From Prorocentrum cordatum (Eukaryota; Sar; Dinophyceae; Prorocentrales; Prorocentraceae): a stretch of DNA of 22,500 bases. A program made the position numbers and the translations under genes. The first letter of the stretch is position 1. Every line of letters begins with the position of its first letter. The DNA lies in the NCBI GenBank assembly GCA_963575745.1, contig CAUYUJ010019281.1, positions 1,462,065 through 1,484,564 on the forward strand. Direction: 5' to 3'. The notes beneath the pieces were generated by a model. It was not told the DNA's origin. It saw only the letters and a program-made list of their open reading frames with translations, and made no database searches. Positions 1 to 8,282 of this stretch are shown piece by piece.

Positions 1-133
1 GTTCCGCAGGGGAACAAGTGGATACCGCTAGTCCGCGGCCAGTGCCAGGGCTCTCTAGCCCGACAGTTTTGTTCAACGCTCCGTGTGCCTCCTGCTGCCC
101 GCAGGTGAGCTTTCTCTGTTCCTCAGCTCGTCC

Positions 134-1360
134 ATGGCGCCTCCGCAGCAGCGCAGCAGCTACGTCAAGTGCTACTCCTGCTCGTACGCCTGGAACTGGA
201 AGACCAAGCAGACGTGCTACTGGTGTGGCAAAGCTTTGGCGCCGTGGACAGATGCCCCGCCTCCGGTGCAAGGTGCTTGGGCGGCCCGTGTCTCAGCCGC
301 AGCCCAGGCCGAGGCCAAGTGCACCCAGCAGTCCAGCCCCGAGGGAAGTTGGGAGCCGTGGTCATCATGGCCCAAGTCCCGCCGCCGCCGTGGCAAGGGC
401 AACGGCAAGGACCAAGACGACGACTGGTGGGCCAGCAAGAACGACACCCCCAAGGCTCGCTCCGCCGAGGACATCTTGGCGGAGCTCCAGGCGATCGCCC
501 CCCACATCGACAAGGCAGCCATTGACGGCATCAAGTCGCAGATTCCGCCGCCCCAGCCGCAGAAGCCAGCCGACCTCAACGACATCTACAGCCGCGCCCA
601 GGCTACGGAGCGCCGCTGCAAGAACAACCTGGAGAGGCTGCTGGAGAGCGAGCAGAAGGCGCTCAGCTGGTACACAGAGCGCAAGCAGGCGTCGGAGGAG
701 GCCGCCTACAAGTTGGCTGAAGCCCAGGCGGAGGCCCAAGCGGCTCTCGACGCACTCCAAGCCGCCCGCAAGGGCGGCACAGCTACTTCTACGCCGTCGC
801 AGCAGAACCCGACCTTCAACCTCACCAGCCTCCTCGAGGACGGCGACATCTCCATCGAAGCGGGTGCAGCGCTCGATCTCCAAGGCCTCGACATCGACGA
901 CAGCGACCGCCAGGCATGGGAATCCCTGCAACAGCGCTTTGCCACGGAGCTCAAGGCCAAGGTCACTGAGCTCTTCGGCAACACCGCCAGCCGCATCAGC
1001 CAGCTCCGAGCAGAGGCCAGCACCACGCGCACGCGCTTCGCCTCCAAGCGGCAGCGCGCTGACGAGGATGGGCACGCCAGAGAGGGAGGTGGATCACCGC
1101 CCGCCGCCTCGGCTGCAGCAGGCGAACCCCCAGCGGCAGCCGCAGCGGATGCTGAGGGCACTGCGCCCTCTCCGCCAGCGGCGCCAAGCGATGAGCCTCC
1201 CGCACCTGCTGCTGGCGCTTCTTCTGACGGCGGCTACGCCACACAGCCTGTACCTGCACTCAACAAGGACCCCGACCTCGAAGACAAGGCACAGAAGATG
1301 CTCAGCCAGATGCGCAAGCCCACTGCTGCCGCCGCCGCTGGACCGCAGCAGCCTCTTTAG
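134..1360 (+). CDS. LINE ORF1: zinc-ribbon / coiled-coil protein
   Basis: Predicted 408 residues from the ATG at 134; the frame is open further upstream (from 83) but without an ATG. The N-terminus has a C-x2-C-x11-C-x2-C zinc-ribbon-like motif (C13, C16, C28, C31, within VKCYSCSYAWNWK and TCYWCGK) rich in aromatic residues. Residues about 146-213 are charged and Ala/Glu-rich and look like a coiled coil (for example AEAQAEAQAALDALQAARK). The C-terminal third is low-complexity Ala/Pro/Gly/Asp. By position this is the ORF1 of the LINE, presumably a nucleic-acid-binding chaperone that packages the element RNA; that role is inferred from LINE ORF1 proteins in general, since no RRM or CCHC knuckle is seen. 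ORF2 begins 91 bp after its stop, in another frame. Confidence 0.85.
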   Translation: MAPPQQRSSYVKCYSCSYAWNWKTKQTCYWCGKALAPWTDAPPPVQGAWAARVSAAAQAEAKCTQQSSPEGSWEPWSSWPKSRRRRGKGNGKDQDDDWWASKNDTPKARSAEDILAELQAIAPHIDKAAIDGIKSQIPPPQPQKPADLNDIYSRAQATERRCKNNLERLLESEQKALSWYTERKQASEEAAYKLAEAQAEAQAALDALQAARKGGTATSTPSQQNPTFNLTSLLEDGDISIEAGAALDLQGLDIDDSDRQAWESLQQRFATELKAKVTELFGNTASRISQLRAEASTTRTRFASKRQRADEDGHAREGGGSPPAASAAAGEPPAAAAADAEGTAPSPPAAPSDEPPAPAAGASSDGGYATQPVPALNKDPDLEDKAQKMLSQMRKPTAAAAAGPQQPL

Positions 1361-1451
1361 CCGACTACAACCCGACCCTGGACGGAATGGTGAGACGGGA
1401 CGCCTACCGTCAGAGACCACGATCTACGACAACCCACCGATCATCAATACA

Positions 1452-4400
1452 ATGGACGCAGTCCTCGACCCGTTCGACGAGCTGGCCGAGTTGGACGCCC
1501 ACATCGATTTCGCAGTTTCCGAGCAGTACGCTACCGCCCCGCCCGAGACGCTGTCCTCGGTAGGGGGCGATGAGGCGGCGCAGACCGTCGACCCCGTGGT
1601 ATGGGACCCAGGGCAGCCGCATCGTGCTACGCGGTCCGACCCTGATGCCGCTCCGCCCGAGACGCTGTCCTCGGTAGGGAGCGATGAGACGGCACAAGCT
1701 GTCGACGTGCATGTGGTACAGGAACCAGGGGAGCCTTCGCCAAAGGCAAACCCTGATGCCGCCCCGCCCAAGACGCAGTCCTTGGTAGGGGGCGATGAGA
1801 TGGCGAAAGCTGTCGACACGCCCGCAGGGAAAGGGCCATGGAAGCCCAGCAGCCCGAGAGCCGACCCTAGTCCCGCCTACCAAGACGAAGGCCCTACGAA
1901 GCCCCCGCTGTCAGACCATTCCCTGTTCTTCTCCAACATTACTCAATGGGGACCACAGTCGGAGAAATGGTTGGCAGGACCAGGCAAGCAATATCAGATG
2001 GTAGCATTAGTTGAAACACACATCTCGCCTGGAAAAGCGCCGCCCATCTACGACAAGCTAGCAGCGGATGGTTGGAGAATATCATCGACTACGGCCACTC
2101 CTACCAGTAGATCAGACGGCGGCAACACGGGTGGCGAGATCATCTTATCCAGGTACCATGTCCAGGCCACCACGTTCAACCACCTCCGTGACCTTGCCAT
2201 CTCCCAGCGCAGGCCTGACCCGTTCCTCGGCTTCACGCCCATGGTATGGCACAGACGTTCTGGCAACTTGGTTGTTATTGCCGCGTATCTGGAACCCCAC
2301 AGGCAGATCGAGGGTGCAGTACACGATAAGCTACTTTCGCTGGGAGCGTTCGTTACTATGCTCACAGACCCTTGGATCATCCTGGCCGATTGGAACATGA
2401 CACCTGAGCAGCTTGCAGCGACAGAGTGGCTCGCCAAATGGAATGCTACCATCGTGCGAGCACCTGGATCCGCCACTTGCGACAAGGGCCAGGGACTCAC
2501 GCTTGATTTCGCATTGGTCAAGACTGGCATCGAGCACACGATCTCCATTCGCCAGTGCCCCACAGTACCCTGGGCCACCCACGTTGGCCTTGAAGTTCGA
2601 GCAGGCAGTGCAGACCCCTGGTGGTATCAGTCGATCGATACCCCCAAGTCCTTCCCCATAGTGGACAGACCCAGGATTCCGCCAGACCCCAACAGCAAGA
2701 CCGCCATCAAGAAACGTAAAACAGCTGAAGCTCGAGCAGCACGTCTCCGTGATCTACCTCCTGAACTCCAACAAGCAGCAGCACAGCTTCAGCCACAAGA
2801 CGAGCCCGCAGCACAGGAACCTATCCCCTATGCCATCCCGATGGACATGTGGGAAAAACAATGGCAGGAAGCGGTACCCACACGTTGTAAGCAGCCACAC
2901 GCGCACTTCGTGTACAGACACTGGGTGCACGACGCCGACGTCCTCAACCTCAAGTACGCCAAATGGGTCACGGCGCTCGAGAACACCATGATCAGCCACC
3001 ACCAGATTGACCCGAAGGAAGCTGCAGCATACACTGGCCGAGCTCAGGGCTACCAGTTATCTTGGAAGAAGACAGCTGCTGCCCCAGGCCGCGTACACGT
3101 ACACGACCCACATTCGGAATGGTGGGCAATTACGCTCACCCTCATCAAGCGCTACGCCGCGCTTCACGACAAGCCCAAGCACACAGCGCTTATGCAGCAG
3201 CAGGCCACCATCATCCAGCAGCGCGCGGACCACTTCAACACTCACATGCACGACCTTCAGTTCGAGAAGGATGAGGACACCATCTTCCGCTGGTTTGCGC
3301 TCGTCTGGGCCCCGCACCTGGACAAGGATGACACCGACGACTTGGTCACCATTACCGCTACCTGGGCCTCCAGAGCCCTCTCGGCCGCCCTCGCCAAGTC
3401 CAAGAGGGCCTACGGGGCTTGGCTCGCCCAGCAATGGAAGCACCGCCCTGGAGTACTACACGCCCATGTCAAGCCAGCACCCGCACGTCACATCGAGGCC
3501 TACACGGCCAACCTGACCATCGCTGACCCCACCGTCATCATGGACAACAAGAAGCAACAATGGCAGCAAGTATTGCAAGCCACTGAGACCTCCGACGACA
3601 TCCTCCAGGCCCTGTCAAAGGCCAAGGCAGCAGCTGCTCATCAACCGCTCGAGCCCATCACAGCCGAGATCGTACACCGCATTCACGGCTGCATGCCACC
3701 CAGTAAAGCACACGGAGTTGACGCCCTAGGACCTCGCGACCTCCATCGATTACCAGAACCAGCAGTCGAAGCTTATGCAGATATCCTCAACTCAGCGGAG
3801 CAAGCAGGCATCTGGCCACTACAAATTTCAGGCACCATCGCAGCTCTCGCCGCCAAGAAGTCTGGAGGCGACAGGGTCCTCGGCATGCTCCCTCATATGG
3901 CCAGACTCTGGTCTCGCATTGGATCTACCGCATCGGCAGCCTGGACGCAAGGTCTGGACGACTTTTGGACCACAGCCATCAAAGGCTCTTCAGCTCTCCA
4001 AGCCGCCCTATATAGGGCCTTGTTAGACGAGACAGCCTCAGCACTTGGCATACAGTCGGCCACCTTGCTATTAGACATCCAGAAGTTCTACGACAATATC
4101 AAGCTCGCCAACCTCATCATGGTCGGCCTCAACTGCGGCTTTCCTCCCATCATTCTATTATTGGAGGTACAGCTATACCTGGCGCCCAGATTCTTGCGCA
4201 GTCGGCAATGGGTGAGTATGCCTATCTTCGCCTCCAAAGGCATCATTGCAGGCTCCCCTCACGGCACCACCCTGGCACGACTTATTTTGCTAGCAACTCT
4301 TCGACAAGCCCAAGCTCAGGCAGAGCTTGCCCAGATGTGGACCTTCGTCGACGACACTGTTCTTCGAGTCGAAGGAGTCCTACGTGCTTTACAGAAGCAC

Positions 4401-5009
4401 CTCCCCCGTGCCGCCAGGACGCTCTGCGACGGATTAAAGGAGTTCGAGCTGCCTATCTCAGACAAGACCGTCCTCATTGGCTCCACTCCCAAGGTCCGCC
4501 ACTCGCTAGCCAAGAAGATGCGACAGTACGACATCCCAGTTACTGCGACCTCCACGGCCGTCGACCTTGGAGTTGACGCGGCCGCGGCTACTCGACGTGT
4601 ACAAGCCAGAGCCAGGAAGCGACAGATCTCAGCCACAGCCAGGTTTCGCAAGATACACCGACTACGGAGCACTGCACAGCAGGCCCGAATCTCAGCTGGA
4701 CTGTGGCGCACTGGTGCTCTCCCAGAAGGAGTATTCGGTCATCAGGTTCACGGCCTCGATCGGCACGCTCTACTACGCTGGCGGCGTCAGGCCGCCATTG
4801 CAGCCACGGGCGCTGCCGCAGGCCGATGCCTCACCTCCCTCCTCGGCGCCACTTTTGACGGCATGGACCCAGGAGTTTCCCTAAGGATCGAGTTCATCAA
4901 AACTTGGCTTCAGCACTGGATACGCCACCCGAGCACGCGCGCCAGGATCATCAGAGCCTGGCCAAGGATCAAGACCACCTTGCTCCGCTGGCCCCAAGCT
5001 GTGGTGTAA
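1452..5009 (+). CDS. LINE ORF2, first part: endonuclease and reverse transcriptase
   Basis: Predicted 1185 residues from the ATG at 1452, the first ATG after the ORF1 stop; the frame is open back to position 18, so the start is not fixed. Residues about 29-140 hold three 37-38-codon tandem repeats. An APE-like endonuclease follows with its expected residues: N162 (FFSNITQW), E188 (ALVETH), D313 and N315 (ILADWNM), D352 (LDFALV) and H377 (ATHVGL). A basic stretch (AIKKRKTAEARAARLRD) lies in the linker. The reverse transcriptase shows motif A with D875 (LLLDIQKFYDNI), motif B (AGSPHGTTLAR, about residue 934) and motif C with the catalytic pair D967/D968 (FVDDT). The frame stops at 5007-5009, but coding continues in the +1 frame with RNase H, so the stop is caused by a one-base shift at CCCC 4992-4995. 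The enzyme nicks target DNA and primes cDNA synthesis from the element RNA. Confidence 0.92.
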   Translation: MDAVLDPFDELAELDAHIDFAVSEQYATAPPETLSSVGGDEAAQTVDPVVWDPGQPHRATRSDPDAAPPETLSSVGSDETAQAVDVHVVQEPGEPSPKANPDAAPPKTQSLVGGDEMAKAVDTPAGKGPWKPSSPRADPSPAYQDEGPTKPPLSDHSLFFSNITQWGPQSEKWLAGPGKQYQMVALVETHISPGKAPPIYDKLAADGWRISSTTATPTSRSDGGNTGGEIILSRYHVQATTFNHLRDLAISQRRPDPFLGFTPMVWHRRSGNLVVIAAYLEPHRQIEGAVHDKLLSLGAFVTMLTDPWIILADWNMTPEQLAATEWLAKWNATIVRAPGSATCDKGQGLTLDFALVKTGIEHTISIRQCPTVPWATHVGLEVRAGSADPWWYQSIDTPKSFPIVDRPRIPPDPNSKTAIKKRKTAEARAARLRDLPPELQQAAAQLQPQDEPAAQEPIPYAIPMDMWEKQWQEAVPTRCKQPHAHFVYRHWVHDADVLNLKYAKWVTALENTMISHHQIDPKEAAAYTGRAQGYQLSWKKTAAAPGRVHVHDPHSEWWAITLTLIKRYAALHDKPKHTALMQQQATIIQQRADHFNTHMHDLQFEKDEDTIFRWFALVWAPHLDKDDTDDLVTITATWASRALSAALAKSKRAYGAWLAQQWKHRPGVLHAHVKPAPARHIEAYTANLTIADPTVIMDNKKQQWQQVLQATETSDDILQALSKAKAAAAHQPLEPITAEIVHRIHGCMPPSKAHGVDALGPRDLHRLPEPAVEAYADILNSAEQAGIWPLQISGTIAALAAKKSGGDRVLGMLPHMARLWSRIGSTASAAWTQGLDDFWTTAIKGSSALQAALYRALLDETASALGIQSATLLLDIQKFYDNIKLANLIMVGLNCGFPPIILLLEVQLYLAPRFLRSRQWVSMPIFASKGIIAGSPHGTTLARLILLATLRQAQAQAELAQMWTFVDDTVLRVEGVLRALQKHLPRAARTLCDGLKEFELPISDKTVLIGSTPKVRHSLAKKMRQYDIPVTATSTAVDLGVDAAAATRRVQARARKRQISATARFRKIHRLRSTAQQARISAGLWRTGALPEGVFGHQVHGLDRHALLRWRRQAAIAATGAAAGRCLTSLLGATFDGMDPGVSLRIEFIKTWLQHWIRHPSTRARIIRAWPRIKTTLLRWPQAVV
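1536..1872 (+). repeat. Three 37-38-codon tandem repeats within ORF2
   Basis: The motif APPETLSSVGGDEAAQTVD recurs three times, with Ala codons at 1536, 1650 and 1761 (offsets 114 and 111 bp, both multiples of three). Each is followed by a variable Pro/Gly-rich spacer. The repeats precede the endonuclease and look like a flexible linker that expanded in frame. Confidence 0.85.
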
Positions 5010-6846
5010 GGTCAAGGGCCCCACAGGCGCGGCCATCGCGACCCTGCTGGAGGCTAGTTGGGAGCCGACCTCAGCTACCAAGTGGAGGCGTACGAAGGAC
5101 GGCTACATCGAGGAGTGGAACCTCCCCCCTGCCGACGACCCCGACCTCCCCGACGCCGACATTCACACAGCATTGCAGGACCTCAGCGAGGATTTACACA
5201 GGCTCCTCTGGACGCAGGCCGCTACGCATGCCCATGGAGACACGCTGGCTGGAGGCGCAGACATGGCCACTATCCGCATTGAACAAAGGAGGTTCCTCGC
5301 AAACGGCGACTTCAGCGACTGGGCCCTCAACAACACCATCATCAGCGGAGGACAGTGGACCAGAGACCGCCTCCACAACGCGGGCTACCAGATCGACAGG
5401 AACTGCGACCGCTGCAGCGCTGGAGTTCCTGAAACCTTGTTTCACCGAATGTGGCAGTGCGAGGCGAACGTTGGACCCGAGTTTGAGGCCAGCGACAAGC
5501 TACTGCCGCGAGCCTTGGCGGGGGCCGACGCCGACCCCGCCTTGTGGCTCCGCGGCATTCCCTCTGTTGCTCTCACTACGCCCACGTTCGAGCCATTGAC
5601 TGGGAGGGACGGGTGGGAGTTTGTTGGTGCGGTGCGGGAGGGTTTGCCGCCCTGGGAAGGTGCTCGTAACGCAGAGGGTGAGTTGTTTCTTTTTGGTGAC
5701 GGGTCTGGCGGTGCCTTTTCTGACGACGTCAGGCGACGTCGCGTCGGATCTGGCCTCGCGGCCCTCCGTTGGAACCCTCCCTCGGCCTCCTGGACCCTCC
5801 CCGCGGGCCTCCTTGCCCCCCTCCCAGGCCCCCGCCAGACCGTCCCAAGAGGAGAATTATATGCGTTTTGCCTGGCACTAGAGACGTGCCATCAGGATTT
5901 CACGTTTGTTACCGACCACCTAGCCTTGCAGCGTGGTTGGCAGAATGGCAGATGTCTCAGGCCAGGCAGCCTCAGAGGTAAGAATAAGAATGGAGATCTC
6001 TGGCTGAGAATTCGGCATCTCGTGCAGGATCGACCTTGCGGCGTCTCCTCGGTCACGGTGCTCTGGACCCCATCTCATGCCGATCCCCAGACTCTTCACG
6101 GTTTTCAGAAATTCCTAGCTCTCGGCAATCAGCAAGCCGATGAGCTTGCGGGAAGCGCGGCCCACAAGTCGGCCACCCTTGCCCTCCCGCCTGTGCCCAG
6201 GACTGACGAATACGATGCTATCGCAGCGATTGTCCGACAGCGGGCACGACTAATCCTACGTTCCTTAGGAAAGAATTCAGAGCCTCGAGGACTGTGGCCA
6301 GAGAGGCAACCCACGCAGGAGGCAGCCCCTCGTTCTCTGTTGCAGACCGCGATCGCGGCTTCACAGCACAAATTCGAGCGGTGTGCAGACAAATGGCGAT
6401 GCTCTGCCTGCCTCATCATCGTCGATGCTTGCCAGGTTATTCCAGCCGCCGCCACGGAGTGTGTACCGCCTTGCCCCCTTCCCGAGTTTGCTGCGTGTGG
6501 CGAGGTGCTGTGGTCGAGGGGTCCCCGTGTGATCAGTGGCAAGGCGATACACCCCTCCCACACGTTGGCCACCATCCCCAAGTGGCAAATGTTCTTCTGC
6601 GTGAAGTGCGGCCATACGGCCACACACCAGGTCAAAAGCTTACAGTTCCCTTGCCCTCTCACCCACCAAGTGGGAGAGCGCAGGGCCCTGGGACCCACTG
6701 GCAAAGGCCTCGAAAACCTCAGCAGGATCAGGCGAGGCCTCCATCCGTCCAGATCGGGTCCCAGCAAGTCTGTTCTAGAGGCTATGCATGTTTCGGCAGC
6801 CGAAGCCGCGATCGTTTCTCACGCGGCTGGCGCTGCCTCTGAGTAA
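5002..6846 (+). CDS. LINE ORF2, second part (+1 frame): RNase H and C-terminal zinc motif
   Basis: This is the out-of-frame continuation of ORF2, with no plausible start of its own; the first clear codons read WCKVKGPTGAAIATLLEASW from 5002. An RNase H type I domain follows with all four acidic positions: D at 5698 (LFGDGSGG), E at 5854 (RGELYAF), D at 5914 (FVTDHLAL) and D at 6139 (GNQQADELAG). It would remove RNA from the RNA-DNA hybrid during reverse transcription. The tail has a KWRCSAC segment and a CVKCGH motif (Cys codons at 6598 and 6607), with a further Cys downstream (LQFPC); together these look like a C-terminal zinc-binding module common at the ends of LINE ORF2 proteins. The stop TAA is at 6844-6846. 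Intact catalytic residues argue that the upstream frame break is recent, programmed or technical. Confidence 0.88.
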   Translation, partial: WCKVKGPTGAAIATLLEASWEPTSATKWRRTKDGYIEEWNLPPADDPDLPDADIHTALQDLSEDLHRLLWTQAATHAHGDTLAGGADMATIRIEQRRFLANGDFSDWALNNTIISGGQWTRDRLHNAGYQIDRNCDRCSAGVPETLFHRMWQCEANVGPEFEASDKLLPRALAGADADPALWLRGIPSVALTTPTFEPLTGRDGWEFVGAVREGLPPWEGARNAEGELFLFGDGSGGAFSDDVRRRRVGSGLAALRWNPPSASWTLPAGLLAPLPGPRQTVPRGELYAFCLALETCHQDFTFVTDHLALQRGWQNGRCLRPGSLRGKNKNGDLWLRIRHLVQDRPCGVSSVTVLWTPSHADPQTLHGFQKFLALGNQQADELAGSAAHKSATLALPPVPRTDEYDAIAAIVRQRARLILRSLGKNSEPRGLWPERQPTQEAAPRSLLQTAIAASQHKFERCADKWRCSACLIIVDACQVIPAAATECVPPCPLPEFAACGEVLWSRGPRVISGKAIHPSHTLATIPKWQMFFCVKCGHTATHQVKSLQFPCPLTHQVGERRALGPTGKGLENLSRIRRGLHPSRSGPSKSVLEAMHVSAAEAAIVSHAAGAASE

Positions 6847-6976
6847 ATTGTGAGGCCAGGGGGGCCTGTCGCGGTGTGCCGTGGGATGTCGCCCCCCACG
6901 GCTCTCCGAGAAATTCTGGATGGCCCCCCTGGCGTCTCTGGGTTCCCGAACGGACTACGTCCGATTGCTCCACTCC
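6847..6976 (+). other. LINE 3' UTR
   Basis: Non-coding stretch between the ORF2 stop and the (TCC)n tract. It contains short GC-rich inverted segments (for example GGCCAGGGGGGCC just after the stop) but no poly(A). The 3' boundary is set here at the microsatellite for want of another marker. Confidence 0.5.
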
Positions 6977-7184
6977 ACTCCTCCTCCTCCTCCTCCTCCT
7001 CCTCCTCCTCCTCCTCCTCCTCCTCCTCCTCCTCCTCCTCCTCCTCCTCCTCCTCCTCCTCCTCCTCCTCCTCCTCTCCTCCTCCTCCTCCTCCTCCTCC
7101 TCCCTCCTCCTCCTCCTCTCCTCCTCCTCCTCCTCCTCCTCCTCCTCCCTCCTCTTCCTCCTCCCTCCCCCCCTCCTCCCCTCC
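6977..7184 (+). repeat. (TCC)n microsatellite
   Basis: About 200 bp of nearly pure TCC with occasional CT interruptions. It encodes poly-Ser, poly-Leu or poly-Pro in the three forward frames, none of which is likely to be a gene. It forms a polypyrimidine/polypurine tract able to adopt triplex (H-DNA) structure. Confidence 0.97.
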
Positions 7185-7212
7185 ACCGCGTGGCAGGGCA
7201 GACCGGCGGCGC

Positions 7213-7296
7213 CTCAGGTCTGTGAGCTGGGTGAGAGACTCCGGAAGCTTCTCGAGGTGGTTGTCGTGCACCAGCAGCGTCCGGATCGATCCACAC
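7213..7296 (-). CDS. Leucine-rich-repeat exon (a)
   Basis: The minus strand reads IRTLLVHDNHLEKLPESL and then TQLTDLR, a clear match to the plant-type/ECM-like LRR pattern LxxLxxxxNxLxxLPxxLxxLxxL. A possible splice acceptor (GAG before 7296) follows a pyrimidine-rich stretch; the downstream boundary could be a GC donor at 7212-7211, a donor type used by dinoflagellates. No stop-to-stop gene surrounds it, so it is best read as one exon of a larger minus-strand gene, or as a relic. LRR segments of the same orientation occur at 17445, 18257 and 21273. LRR domains mediate protein-protein binding; the partner is unknown. The exact exon ends are guesses. Confidence 0.6.
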
Positions 7297-7345
7297 CTCG
7301 GCCAACACGCGGGGACGGGGAGGAGGTGCAGCAGACAAGGTCATG

Positions 7346-7446
7346 GGGAGGGGGGAGGAGAGGGGGGGGGAAGAGGAGGAGGAGGAGGAGGAGGAGGAGG
7401 AGGAGGGGGAAGGAGAGGAGGAGGAGGAGGAGGAGGAGGAGGAGGA
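7346..7446 (+). repeat. (GGA)n microsatellite
   Basis: About 100 bp of GGA/GGGGA-rich purine tract. It is complementary in sequence to the (TCC)n tract at 6977-7184, so the two form an imperfect inverted repeat around LRR exon (a). Confidence 0.95.
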
Positions 7447-7534
7447 CCAGTGCAAACCAAACCAAGGCTCATCAACGATGTTGGAATAAACCCTCCCCCA
7501 ATATCAGGGGTGTCCTTCTGTTTAGCTCCCCGCT

Positions 7535-8032
7535 CTAGTCATACGCAGATGGTCGCCGATGCCACCCTTGAGGCGTGCTCACGTATAGCCCACAAGAAGA
7601 ATGTCCTATGCGCACGAGGTCTTTGCAAGGCCTTCCTAAGCCATGAAACATGCCAAATTTCAAATGCGACCCTGTGACGCTCCAGTCCCGGTACCCCTCC
7701 GTCGTTCTCAACGCTCCGAGCCAGGCACTCCCGTTGATGCTTCCCTTCGGAAGCGGGGGAACGAATATGCTCCTGACACGACTGCCCGCGCACTTGGCAA
7801 AAGTGCCAACGGGTATATTCGTCAAGTCATGCAGGCCCATGTAGTTTCTCATACGCGCGCATAGCCTGCCTGTGGCGGCAGCAGGCGGTCGGGAGGAGGC
7901 AGAGGCAGGGGCACCACGCCACCCGGCTCCTCCGAGTACACAGCCGACGCCAGCCACTGCGGGCAACGTCGGAGAGGAAGTGCACATCACAGGCGGAACC
8001 GCTCCCGCCCTCATCCGCATCAAAAACAACAT
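7535..8032 (-). CDS. Hypothetical ORF downstream of a relict spliced leader
   Basis: A 165-codon open frame from an ATG at 8032 to a TAG at 7535. I do not recognise the product. The N-terminal third is Ala/Pro/Gly-rich; the rest is of mixed composition with no evident motif, signal peptide or membrane helix. The only support for its being a gene is the spliced-leader-like 22-mer 54 bp upstream (8086-8107, same strand). A short upstream frame (MRAFPVRCRPD) lies between the leader and this ATG. In GC-rich DNA an open frame of this length can arise by chance, and the retroposed transcript may be a decayed fragment. Confidence 0.25.
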   Translation of the reverse strand: MLFLMRMRAGAVPPVMCTSSPTLPAVAGVGCVLGGAGWRGAPASASSRPPAAATGRLCARMRNYMGLHDLTNIPVGTFAKCAGSRVRSIFVPPLPKGSINGSAWLGALRTTEGYRDWSVTGSHLKFGMFHGLGRPCKDLVRIGHSSCGLYVSTPQGWHRRPSAYD

Positions 8033-8085
8033 GTCAATCCGGCCTGCATCTAACTGGAAACGCTCGCATCAAAATGATACGCGAG

Positions 8086-8107
8086 GTTGAGCCAAAAGGG
8101 CAACGGA
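8086..8107 (-). other. Relict dinoflagellate spliced leader (copy 2)
   Basis: The minus strand reads TCCGTTGCCCTTTTGGCTCA and then AC, matching the 22-nt dinoflagellate spliced-leader consensus at 19 of 22 positions without gaps (differences at positions 6, 10 and 22). Genomic spliced-leader relics normally mark retroposed, once trans-spliced mRNAs. Nothing clearly coding follows except the weak 165-codon frame. Confidence 0.6.
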
Positions 8108-8282
8108 CCGAAAAGTAAGAATCCGCCGACCCCCCGCTTGCCCAGGGTGCGAAGGCGTGTGAGATGATTGGCTGTCTCCTTACCCAATTTCCCTCTCCCC
8201 AAGGGTCCAAAGCTTCGTTCTGAGGGGGGAGTGAGGCGCTCCCCGGCGCTTCCCTGGAAACTCCAGAGCTTCCGAATTTGCC

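Larger units (their letters stand above)
1..6975 (+). mobile_element. LINE (non-LTR retrotransposon), 5' end cut by window
   Basis: ORF1 with an N-terminal zinc ribbon is followed by a long ORF2 carrying, in order, an APE-type endonuclease, a reverse transcriptase, an RNase H and a C-terminal CxxC motif. This order is that of APE-bearing LINEs with a downstream RNase H, as in the I-like groups. There are no LTRs, integrase or protease. The 5' UTR is at most 133 bp here and probably continues to the left. The 3' UTR after the stop at 6846 is about 130 bp and runs straight into a (TCC)n tract at 6977, so the exact 3' end is not visible. Target-site duplications cannot be checked. ORF2 has one frame break near 4992-4995, so this copy is either recently disabled, recoded, or mis-assembled by one base. 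The rest is intact, which points to a young insertion. Confidence 0.93.

Noticed and set aside
1187-1270. Signal-peptide-like MSLPHLLLALLLTAA in the ORF2 frame
   Set aside because: It overlaps the ORF1 coding region in another frame and sits in a shadow part with skewed composition.
6850-7677. 275-codon plus frame with poly-Ser and Pro-rich parts
   Set aside because: Driven by the (TCC)n and (GGA)n tracts; no domain outside them.
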